Source: Thermodesulfobacterium sp. (lineage in GTDB: Bacteria > Desulfobacterota > Thermodesulfobacteria > Thermodesulfobacteriales > Thermodesulfobacteriaceae). From it: a stretch of 14,193 bases of DNA. Position numbers and translations under genes: made by a program. Of the stretch, positions 8,162 through 13,813 are shown piece after piece (position 1 is the first letter of the stretch; every line of letters starts with the position of its first letter). The DNA lies in NCBI GenBank assembly GCA_021163085.1, contig JAGGXL010000152.1:1-14193 (forward strand), written 5' to 3'. Below the pieces are notes generated by a model that saw only the letters and a list, made by a program, of their open reading frames with translations, was not told where the DNA came from and searched no databases.

Positions 8162-8716
8162 ATGAATGGAAACGTATCAACTCCTAAGTTAATCGGAGGG
8201 ATTGGAGCAATATTGTTAATTTTAACCATAACGCCTCATTTTGGTGCTATTGCTGGACTGGCAGGTATTGTGCTTATATTTATTTCCCTTAATATGTTTT
8301 CAAAAATCTTTAATGATCCTCAAATTTTTAAAAATGCTCTTATTTCTTTTATTATTACAATAATAGGAGGTTTTTTAGCTATATTTACTGTAGGAGCAAT
8401 ATTTTTCTCATTATTTACCATGGTTAGGTCTCATCCTCATTCTTCTCATATATTTTCACATATTGGAATAGGGACTGCTCTCGTTTTAACAGTTTTATAT
8501 ATCTTATTAATAGTTAGTGCTCATTATTTAAAAACTTCTTTTTATTTACTTTCTTCTTATACAGGGGTTAATTTATATAAAACTGGAGGGCTTTTATATT
8601 TTATTGGAACTATATTAATGATTGTAGTATTAGGTGTTTTAGTAAATTTGGTGGCTTGGGTGTTGATTGCAGTTGCCTTTTTCACCACACCTGAAGAAAT
8701 AAAAAGTGAAGCTTAG
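8162..8716 (+). CDS. DUF996-like small multi-pass membrane protein with a His-rich loop
   Basis: A 184-aa very hydrophobic protein. The N-terminal pattern (KLIGGIGAILLIL, then a second hydrophobic stretch, then NDPQIFKNALI at 51-61) resembles the DUF996 family of unknown function as I remember it; this was not checked by search. Predicted membrane segments lie at about 8-24, 28-45, 58-86, 101-121 and 141-175. The loop between segments 3 and 4 is RSHPHSSHIFSH, with H91, H93, H96 and H100, a spacing that could bind a metal ion. ATG at 8162 is preceded by AAGGAGAAGGCGC, a good ribosome-binding site. No signal peptide or catalytic motif is seen. It ends just before the promoter of the cobalamin riboswitch and receptor, so a metal or vitamin link is possible but unproven. 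Confidence 0.8.
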   Translation: MNGNVSTPKLIGGIGAILLILTITPHFGAIAGLAGIVLIFISLNMFSKIFNDPQIFKNALISFIITIIGGFLAIFTVGAIFFSLFTMVRSHPHSSHIFSHIGIGTALVLTVLYILLIVSAHYLKTSFYLLSSYTGVNLYKTGGLLYFIGTILMIVVLGVLVNLVAWVLIAVAFFTTPEEIKSEA

Positions 8717-8722
8717 TTTTTT

Positions 8723-8746
8723 AGTTAAATTGACAACATTTTAACT
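8723..8746. repeat. 7-bp inverted repeat around the -35 element
   Basis: AGTTAAA (8723-8729) and TTTAACT (8740-8746) are exact reverse complements separated by 10 nt that include TTGACA. It could be an operator or a weak AT-rich terminator for the gene before it; the low G+C of the stem makes either role uncertain. Confidence 0.25.
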
Positions 8747-8758
8747 TTATGGTATTTA
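8730..8758 (+). promoter_or_regulatory. Promoter of the cobalamin riboswitch-receptor transcript
   Basis: A perfect TTGACA (8730-8735), a 17-nt spacer, and TATTTA (8753-8758; three of six matches). Transcription would begin near 8765, immediately before the first P1 base of the riboswitch at 8766. The positional fit supports it despite the weak -10. Confidence 0.6.
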
Positions 8759-8765
8759 ATTTAAT

Positions 8766-8939
8766 GGGCTGGAGTTTGCGGAAGAGGGGTGAAAATCCCC
8801 CGCTGCCCCGCAGCCGTGACCGGGGACGAAAGCCGCTCGGGCTAAGCTAAAGGCTTAGCCGACAGGCCACTGGGGCTAAAAAGCCCTGGGAAGGTGCGGC
8901 GAATAGGATGATCCGGAAGCCGGAAAACCGCTTCAGCCC
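8766..8939 (+). ncRNA. Cobalamin (B12) riboswitch
   Basis: A GC-rich structured leader in AT-rich surroundings with the cobalamin aptamer signatures in order: GGGGTGAAAATCCCC (8786-8800), GCTGCCCCGCAGCCGTGA (8802-8819), GCCACTGGG (8866-8874), GGGAAGGTGCGGCGAATAGG around 8888-8907, then GATGATCCGGAAGCCGGAAAACCG ending at 8930, the B12-box region. P1 closes as GGGCTG (8766-8771) with CAGCCC (8934-8939). Internal stems include GGCTAAGC/GCTTAGCC (8840-8847/8853-8860) and GGGCT/AGCCC (8873-8877/8882-8886). In this family adenosyl- or methylcobalamin binding shuts off downstream expression. No U-run terminator follows P1, so control is probably at translation. Downstream lies a B12-type TonB receptor, which fits the ligand. 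Confidence 0.97.
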
Positions 8940-8964
8940 TAAAAAACCCGAGGGGGGTGAGGTC

Positions 8965-9006
8965 ATGAAAAGGTTTCTTTTTCTTTTTACTAAACTTTTT
9001 CTATAA
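8965..9006 (+). CDS. 13-codon leader ORF between riboswitch and receptor
   Basis: ATG at 8965 to TAA at 9006 encodes MKRFLFLFTKLFL. The ribosome-binding region GGGGGGTGAGG ends 2 nt before the ATG and is among the strongest in the window. The G-run in it is complementary to the riboswitch CCCC loop, so ligand binding could block initiation here. The ORF is in a different frame from the receptor (offset 103 nt) and is not its N-terminus. Its stop codon lies 2 nt before the 5' arm of the hairpin that masks the receptor's ribosome-binding site; a ribosome ending here would cover much of that arm. The peptide is basic then hydrophobic, like a signal-peptide start, but is too short to assign. It may act in cis as a leader, or be a chance ORF. 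Confidence 0.5.
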   Translation: MKRFLFLFTKLFL

Positions 9007-9008
9007 AG

Positions 9009-9062
9009 TCCCTTTCTTAATTCTTCAATAAATCACCTTTTTAAAAATCATTAAGAAGGGGA
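9009..9062 (+). promoter_or_regulatory. Hairpin sequestering the receptor ribosome-binding site
   Basis: The arm TCCCTTTCTTAAT (9009-9021) pairs with ATTAAGAAGGGGA (9050-9062): 13 consecutive pairs with a single T-G wobble (9013/9058) and a 28-nt loop. The 3' arm is the AGAAGGGG ribosome-binding site of the TonB receptor. When folded it would block initiation at 9068. No U-run follows, so it is not an intrinsic terminator. Confidence 0.6.
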
Positions 9063-9067
9063 TGAAC

Positions 9068-10945
9068 ATGCTTAAAAAACTTCATAATAGAAAATTTTTT
9101 AAATATTCTCTTATCACCGGAACTATTTTAACAACCATTCTGCAAAATCAAGTTTTCTCATCTGAGGAGTCTCAAAAACTGCCAGAAGTTATAGTAACTG
9201 CAGATAGGATCGAAGAACCTTTAGAAGAGAGCACAAGCGATATTATTGTCATAACTGAAAAAGAAATTAAGAAAATGAATGTAGAATGGGTAGCTGATGC
9301 ATTGCGAAAATTGCCAAATTTATATGTAAAACAAACTGGTGGCCCTGGTAAACAGACATCTGTCTTTTTAAGAACCTCCACCAAAGCAGGAGATACTTTG
9401 ATAATGATTGATGGAGTAAAAGTAAATGACCCAACCCTTGGAGAATTTGATTTTTCAAGTCTTTCTGTAGATGAAATAGAAAGAATAGAAATTATAAATG
9501 GACCACAAAGCACACTTTACGGCTCTGAGGCTATGGCAGGAGTAATAAATATTATTACAAAAAAAGGTAAAGGAAAACCAAAAATTAACATTTCTTTGGA
9601 AGGAGGCTCTTATGGAACTTACAAACCCGCTTTTAATTTATATGGCGGAACAGAAAAAATTAATTACCGAATAACATCATTTTACTACAAAACTGAGGGA
9701 TTTTCAGCTTATAAAGATGGTGATGAAAACGACGGATATAAAAATGCTTTTATTTCCGGAAAATTTGGATTCAAGCCTTCTAAAAAGTTAGAGTTTGAAT
9801 TTTTAGGAAGGTATTATTATGACCGCAATGAAATTGACACATCTTCTGGTGATGACCCGGATTACATAGGAAGAACACATCATTTATTAATTTCAGGAAA
9901 AATAAAATTATATCTTACTTCTTATTGGGAGCAAATTTTAAATTTTTCCAAGGTAAAAAATATTCGTAAACATTCAGATCCAACAGATTTATATAATAAT
10001 TCTAAAATTACTCCTGCAATTTATATCATTAATTGGCAACACAATTTTTATCTTTCAAAAATTTTTACTTTTATTATAGGAACTGAATATAGAAAGGAGG
10101 AAGGTAAATATGAGGATGCATATAGTAATTTTGACGAAGATGTTGAAAACAAAGCTATTTATATAAATAATAAAATTAAACTTTTAAATAATAATTTAAT
10201 ATTAAATGGAGGTATAAGATATGATAACCATCAAACTTTTGGTGAAAAAACAACTTATAGGATTGGATTTCTTTACAATATAATACCGTATGCTTTAAAA
10301 ATAAAAGCAAATTATGGAACTGCTTTTAAAGCTCCGACGCTTGATGATCTTTTCTGGCCTGGTTCAGGCAACCCCAATCTTAAACCGGAAGAAGCTTGGG
10401 GATGGGATGCAGGAATAGAAAAAGACTTTTTAAATGAAAAAATTAAATTTTCTCTGGGTTTTTTTTATCAGAAATATAAAAATTTGATACAATGGGCACC
10501 GGTTTCTCCAGGAAGCTGGATATGGCAACCACAAAATATAGGTAAAGCTAATATAAAAGGAAGTGAATTAAATTTTACCTTTACACTGACCAGAAATCTT
10601 ATTATAAGATCTGGATACACTTATCTTGATACAGAAAACGAAGATAATAATAAGTATTTAAGATTTAAACCCATGCACAAATTTTTTGTTTCTGGAAAAT
10701 ATAATATAAATAAATTTTCTCTATTTGCTGAATATCTATATACCGGAGAAAGATATAATGATGTAAATAATCAAGAAAAATTAAAATCCTATTCCTTGAT
10801 AAATCTAAGTGTTACTTACAAACTTTCTCCAAATTTGAGCCTTTTTGGAAGGATCGATAATCTGTTAAATACAAATTATGAAGAAGTAAAGGATTACGAA
10901 ACTCCAGATCGTTCTTTTTATGCAGGAATAAGATTTTCTTATTAA
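9068..10945 (+). CDS. btuB: TonB-dependent outer-membrane receptor, vitamin B12 (BtuB) type
   Basis: A 625-aa outer-membrane receptor, close in length to E. coli BtuB, that would take up cobalamin using TonB energy. Residues 1-~32 form a signal peptide (KKLHNRKFFK, then a hydrophobic run). LPEVIVTADR (38-47) is the TonB box region. The plug domain follows to ~165, with LIMIDGVKVND, IERIEIINGPQSTLYGSEA and AGVINIITKKG. The remainder is the 22-strand barrel, ending NTNYEEVKDYETPDRSFYAGIRFSY in two pieces typical of BtuB-like proteins, with an aromatic last residue. Ligand assignment rests mainly on the upstream cobalamin riboswitch. Start: ATG at 9068 has AGAAGGGG 6 nt upstream; an in-frame ATG at 9062 would touch that site and is unlikely. 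No btuCDF, tonB or exbBD is nearby. Confidence 0.92.
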   Translation: MLKKLHNRKFFKYSLITGTILTTILQNQVFSSEESQKLPEVIVTADRIEEPLEESTSDIIVITEKEIKKMNVEWVADALRKLPNLYVKQTGGPGKQTSVFLRTSTKAGDTLIMIDGVKVNDPTLGEFDFSSLSVDEIERIEIINGPQSTLYGSEAMAGVINIITKKGKGKPKINISLEGGSYGTYKPAFNLYGGTEKINYRITSFYYKTEGFSAYKDGDENDGYKNAFISGKFGFKPSKKLEFEFLGRYYYDRNEIDTSSGDDPDYIGRTHHLLISGKIKLYLTSYWEQILNFSKVKNIRKHSDPTDLYNNSKITPAIYIINWQHNFYLSKIFTFIIGTEYRKEEGKYEDAYSNFDEDVENKAIYINNKIKLLNNNLILNGGIRYDNHQTFGEKTTYRIGFLYNIIPYALKIKANYGTAFKAPTLDDLFWPGSGNPNLKPEEAWGWDAGIEKDFLNEKIKFSLGFFYQKYKNLIQWAPVSPGSWIWQPQNIGKANIKGSELNFTFTLTRNLIIRSGYTYLDTENEDNNKYLRFKPMHKFFVSGKYNINKFSLFAEYLYTGERYNDVNNQEKLKSYSLINLSVTYKLSPNLSLFGRIDNLLNTNYEEVKDYETPDRSFYAGIRFSY

Positions 10946-10955
10946 TTTAAAAGGT

Positions 10956-10961
10956 TATAAT
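10956..10961 (+). promoter_or_regulatory. Candidate -10 element before rsmI
   Basis: TATAAT at 10956-10961 ends 8 nt before the rsmI ATG. The matching -35 position (10933-10938, ATTTTC) is poor. If used, the transcript would start at or within 2-3 nt of the start codon. Otherwise rsmI depends on read-through from the receptor. Confidence 0.3.
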
Positions 10962-10969
10962 TTTGATTT

Positions 10970-11797
10970 ATGGGAGAAAAACAAAAAGGAACTCTTTATG
11001 TAATCTCACTTCCTATTGGTAATTTAAAGGACATTACTCTAAGAGCTTTGGAAGTTTTAAAAAATATTGAATATATAGCCTGTGAAGATACAAGAAGTTT
11101 TAAAAAACTTATTCATCACTATCAGTTGGGGCAAAAAAAGCTCATAAGTCTTTATAAAGATGTTGAAAAGAAAAAAGAGAAGAAATTGATAGAGTTTCTG
11201 GAGAGAGGAATAAATATAGCTCTTGTGAGTGAAGCAGGGACTCCGGGAATTTCTGATCCAGGAGCATCTTTAATAAAACTTACCTATGAAAGAGAAATAA
11301 AAGTTGTTCCTATACCCGGAGTTTCTGCTTTAACCTGTGCTTTAAGTGTAAGTGGAATAAGTATTGATAAAGGGTTTATCTTCCTTGGATTTCTTCCCAG
11401 AAAAAAGTCTGAACAAAAAAAGATTTTAGAAAATTTGCCCAAAGATTTACCTATCGTTATTTTTGAAGCACCTCATCGTATGTCTAAAACCATTAAAAAT
11501 CTCCTTGAGATACTCGGAAATAGAAAATGCTTTCTCGCAAGAGAACTTACTAAAATACACGAAGAACTCTTATGGACTAACTTAAAAAAACTTGGTGAAA
11601 GAGAAGATTTTTTGGGAGAAATAACCCTTATAATTATGCCGAAAAATCAGGAAAAGACTCAGGAAATAGATTGGGAAAAGATTAAAAAGGAAACAAAAAA
11701 ATTGAAATCTCAGGGATTAAAAAACAGAGAAATAGCAAAAACCTTAGCTAAGAAATATAACCTTTCTGCAAAAATTATCTATAACCTTATGAAGTAG
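10970..11797 (+). CDS. rsmI: 16S rRNA (cytidine-1402 2'-O)-methyltransferase
   Basis: A 275-aa SAM-dependent methyltransferase of the tetrapyrrole-methylase fold that 2'-O-methylates C1402 of 16S rRNA in the decoding centre. Diagnostic parts: GTLYVISLPIGNLKDIT (7-23), EYIACEDTR (34-42), SEAGTPGISDPG (87-98), VPIPGVSAL (113-121), then FEAPHRM and the LARELTKIHEE motif. The last ~40 residues (from about 235) are a lysine-rich helical tail with a helix-turn-helix look, seen in many RsmI proteins. It starts 24 nt after the receptor stop with no convincing Shine-Dalgarno sequence (AAAGG is about 15 nt away). Either it is cotranscribed with btuB or it uses the TATAAT just upstream. Its 3' end overlaps the convergent ispG by 11 nt. 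Confidence 0.96.
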   Translation: MGEKQKGTLYVISLPIGNLKDITLRALEVLKNIEYIACEDTRSFKKLIHHYQLGQKKLISLYKDVEKKKEKKLIEFLERGINIALVSEAGTPGISDPGASLIKLTYEREIKVVPIPGVSALTCALSVSGISIDKGFIFLGFLPRKKSEQKKILENLPKDLPIVIFEAPHRMSKTIKNLLEILGNRKCFLARELTKIHEELLWTNLKKLGEREDFLGEITLIIMPKNQEKTQEIDWEKIKKETKKLKSQGLKNREIAKTLAKKYNLSAKIIYNLMK

Positions 11798-12905
11798 AAG
11801 ATTGGGAAGCAGGTAAATTAAGACGCTCAGGGTGTTCTTTTAAAAACTTTTCTATTTCTTCAAAAAAGACAGATAAGAGCTCTTTTTCAGGGACTTTGCG
11901 GATAATCTTTCCTTTTTTAAATATTATTCCTGCTCCTTTTCCTCCTGTAATTCCAAGATCTGCATGTTTTGCTTCTCCTGGACCATTTACCACACATCCC
12001 ATAACTGCAAGTTTAAGATTGGCTTTTATATTTTTAGCCCAGTTTTCTACTTCTTTATAAAGTTTTATAAGATCTATCTCGCATCTCCCACACATCGGAC
12101 AAGACACTATATCAGGATGAAGACTTCTTAAACCGAGATTTTTTAAAATCTCATAAGCTACATAAACCTCTTCTACAGGGTCAGCGGTTAATGAAATTCT
12201 TAAGGTATCTCCAATTCCTTTTAATAAAAGATACGAAACAGCCATGGTGTTTTTAATTGTCCCCGGAATCAATCCTCCTGCTTCTGTAACACCTATATGT
12301 AAAGGAAAGTCTGATTTTTTGGAAAAAAGTTCATAAGCTTTAACTGTATCCCACCAGTTTGAAGATTTTAAAGAAACCTTGATGTTATAATAATCAGACT
12401 TTTCCACTATATAGGTGAGCCAGTTCAATGCGCTCTCAACCATAGCTTTTGGAGAAGGAGTCTTGTACTTTTTTAAAATTTTTGTTTCTAAAGAGCCAGC
12501 ATTTATTCCTATTCTAATACAAACTCTATTGTCCTTACAAACCCTAACGAGTCTATCAAAATTTTTTCGGTTTATAAATGTTCCTGGATTTATTCTTATT
12601 CCTGAAATTCCTGCCTCTACCGCCTTTTCACCAAGAGAGGTAATAAAATGTAAATCTGCAATAACCGGAATAGGACTTTCTTTAACAATCTCTTTAAGGG
12701 CTTTAACTGCCTTCTCATCAGGAATAGCAACTCTTACTATTTCACAACCTGCTGAATGAAGTTTGTAAATTTGTTCTAAAGTTGCCTTTACATCTCTTGT
12801 GTCAGTATTTGTCATACTTTGAACACGAACAGGACTTTCCCCACCAATAGAAACACCACCAACCCATACTACTCTTGTTCTTTTACGCTTAATTCTGGGA
12901 TACAT
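11787..12905 (-). CDS. ispG: (E)-4-hydroxy-3-methylbut-2-enyl diphosphate synthase
   Basis: A 372-aa iron-sulfur enzyme of the MEP isoprenoid pathway; it reductively converts MEcPP to HMBPP. The TIM-barrel part runs to about 250 (VQSMTNTDTRD, ADLHF, RINPG, KVSLKSSN). The C-terminal part carries the [4Fe-4S] ligands C269, C272 (CPMC) and C304 (MGCVVNGPGEA), with the conserved acid E311; an extra C275 follows CPMC. Length equals the compact bacterial form without the plant/chlamydial insert. The electron donor (flavodoxin or ferredoxin) cannot be told from sequence. ATG at 12905 lies 9 nt after the upstream YkgJ-type gene, with only a weak AGAAG site, so translation is probably coupled. The last residues, LPASQSSTS, differ from the usual basic end and lie in or near the overlap with rsmI. 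Confidence 0.97.
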   Translation of the reverse strand: MYPRIKRKRTRVVWVGGVSIGGESPVRVQSMTNTDTRDVKATLEQIYKLHSAGCEIVRVAIPDEKAVKALKEIVKESPIPVIADLHFITSLGEKAVEAGISGIRINPGTFINRKNFDRLVRVCKDNRVCIRIGINAGSLETKILKKYKTPSPKAMVESALNWLTYIVEKSDYYNIKVSLKSSNWWDTVKAYELFSKKSDFPLHIGVTEAGGLIPGTIKNTMAVSYLLLKGIGDTLRISLTADPVEEVYVAYEILKNLGLRSLHPDIVSCPMCGRCEIDLIKLYKEVENWAKNIKANLKLAVMGCVVNGPGEAKHADLGITGGKGAGIIFKKGKIIRKVPEKELLSVFFEEIEKFLKEHPERLNLPASQSSTS

Positions 12906-12914
12906 TACTTCTAT

Positions 12915-13727
12915 TTAGAAAGGCTTTATTTTTTTAACAGAAGGACTTTCTTTTCTTCTTTTAACCAATTTATCTCCAAAAAGAACAGTTTTTAGCCATT
13001 TAAATCCAAACTGTAAAAGTTTTAAATCATCTTTTTTAATCTCTTCTAAAGTCTTTTCAGGAACTTCAAATATATCCAAAAATTTGGACTCAAAAACAAA
13101 GGCTCTAAACCTATCAGGATTGCTGCTTACCATAAAAAATAATTGTAAACTTTTTTCTGGAACCTCCATAGAACCAAAAGATTCTTTCCTCATTATTATT
13201 TCTCCCCATTCCTTAATTGGTTCTTCGATCTTAGGAATACCTTGAGAAATTCTGTATTCCTCTACTGTCATCTCTTCACCAGATTCCAACCCCTGACAAA
13301 AACCTTCTTTCACAAGATAGTAAATATCCTCATTTTTTTTCTCATCTCTATTTCTGAACATACCAAAACCCAGAGGATAATATCTACAGGCAAGAGGTCT
13401 AACTTCATAAATAGTGCAACCTTCCTCTCCTAAAAAGGGACAGGTTTTTTCTTTATTCTCTCTCATTTTGAGTCTAACAATGGGCAATCCTGATTTAGGA
13501 AGAATAAAAGGTTCGGTATAAATTAGTAAAAATTCATCTGTGGAAAGGCCAAGTTTGTCTCTAATTCTTATAATATCATACGGAGTAAGTGGTAAAAACA
13601 GATCAGAACAGCAAAGTTTAAAGCAGGGGACTCCTGGATAACATTGAAACTTAATTTTGGAACTGGAAGTAAGTCTAATAGGAACAACTATTTTATCAAA
13701 CCCTCTTAAATTAGTAATAGCATCCAT
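12915..13727 (-). CDS. YkgJ-type cysteine-cluster protein (CxxCxxCC family)
   Basis: A 270-aa protein with the cysteine pattern of the YkgJ family, thought to bind a metal or an Fe-S cluster; its function is not known. From the ATG at 13727 the cysteines are C29, C35, C39 and C40 (CYPGVPCFKLCC), then a second cluster TCPFLGEEGCTIYEVRPLACRYYPLG, written here in family order as C-x7-C-x9-C. The C-terminal ~100 residues lack cysteine and are not recognised. Start choice: the ORF can open at GTG 13736, but AAAAGGGGTGA then lies on top of it; the ATG at 13727 has that site at a normal distance. It is the first gene of a pair with ispG, an Fe-S enzyme, which may hint at a related metal or redox role, but that is inference. 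Confidence 0.85.
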   Translation of the reverse strand: MDAITNLRGFDKIVVPIRLTSSSKIKFQCYPGVPCFKLCCSDLFLPLTPYDIIRIRDKLGLSTDEFLLIYTEPFILPKSGLPIVRLKMRENKEKTCPFLGEEGCTIYEVRPLACRYYPLGFGMFRNRDEKKNEDIYYLVKEGFCQGLESGEEMTVEEYRISQGIPKIEEPIKEWGEIIMRKESFGSMEVPEKSLQLFFMVSSNPDRFRAFVFESKFLDIFEVPEKTLEEIKKDDLKLLQFGFKWLKTVLFGDKLVKRRKESPSVKKIKPF

Positions 13728-13759
13728 TTTTCTCACCCCTTTTATTTTAAATTTTTTCT

Positions 13760-13788
13760 ATTATAATCCATTTTTGTTTTTATATCAA
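13760..13788 (-). promoter_or_regulatory. Promoter of the ykgJ-like/ispG pair
   Basis: On the minus strand TTGATA (13788-13783) and TATAAT (13765-13760) are separated by exactly 17 nt. This is the best-formed promoter in the window; transcription would start near 13753, about 26 nt before the ATG at 13727. Confidence 0.65.
13762..13767 (+). promoter_or_regulatory. Candidate -10 element for the DUF89 gene
   Basis: TATAAT on the plus strand overlaps the opposite-strand -10 (the shared block is ATTATAAT, 13760-13767). The -35 position (13739-13744, CTTTTA) is weak. It would give a leader of about 40 nt before the ATG at 13814. Confidence 0.35.
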
Positions 13789-13813
13789 AAAATACTTGTT
13801 TGAGGTTTTTAAT

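Larger units (their letters stand above)
8940..9067 (+). promoter_or_regulatory. Expression platform between riboswitch and receptor
   Basis: This 128-nt leader links the aptamer to the receptor start. It contains GGGGGG (8952-8957), complementary to the CCCC loop region of the aptamer's GCTGCCCCGCAGC hairpin (8806-8809); a 13-codon ORF at 8965-9006; and a long hairpin at 9009-9062. In class-I cobalamin riboswitches a downstream loop (L13) kisses loop L5, and the G-run is the natural candidate. No intrinsic terminator was found. Confidence 0.55.

Noticed and set aside
8723..8756. Intrinsic terminator after the DUF996-like gene
   Set aside because: The 7-bp stem has only one G-C pair and no U-run follows, and it encloses the TTGACA of the next promoter.
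8766..8960. GC-rich island as recently transferred DNA
   Set aside because: The high G+C is explained by the stems of the cobalamin riboswitch; the flanking genes share the AT-rich composition of the window.
9062..9067. In-frame ATG at 9062 as the receptor start
   Set aside because: The ribosome-binding site AGAAGGGG ends at 9061, leaving no spacer; the ATG at 9068 has a normal 6-nt spacing.
13728..13736. GTG start at 13736 for the YkgJ-type gene
   Set aside because: The GGGGTGA motif lies on this codon rather than upstream; it serves the ATG at 13727 instead.
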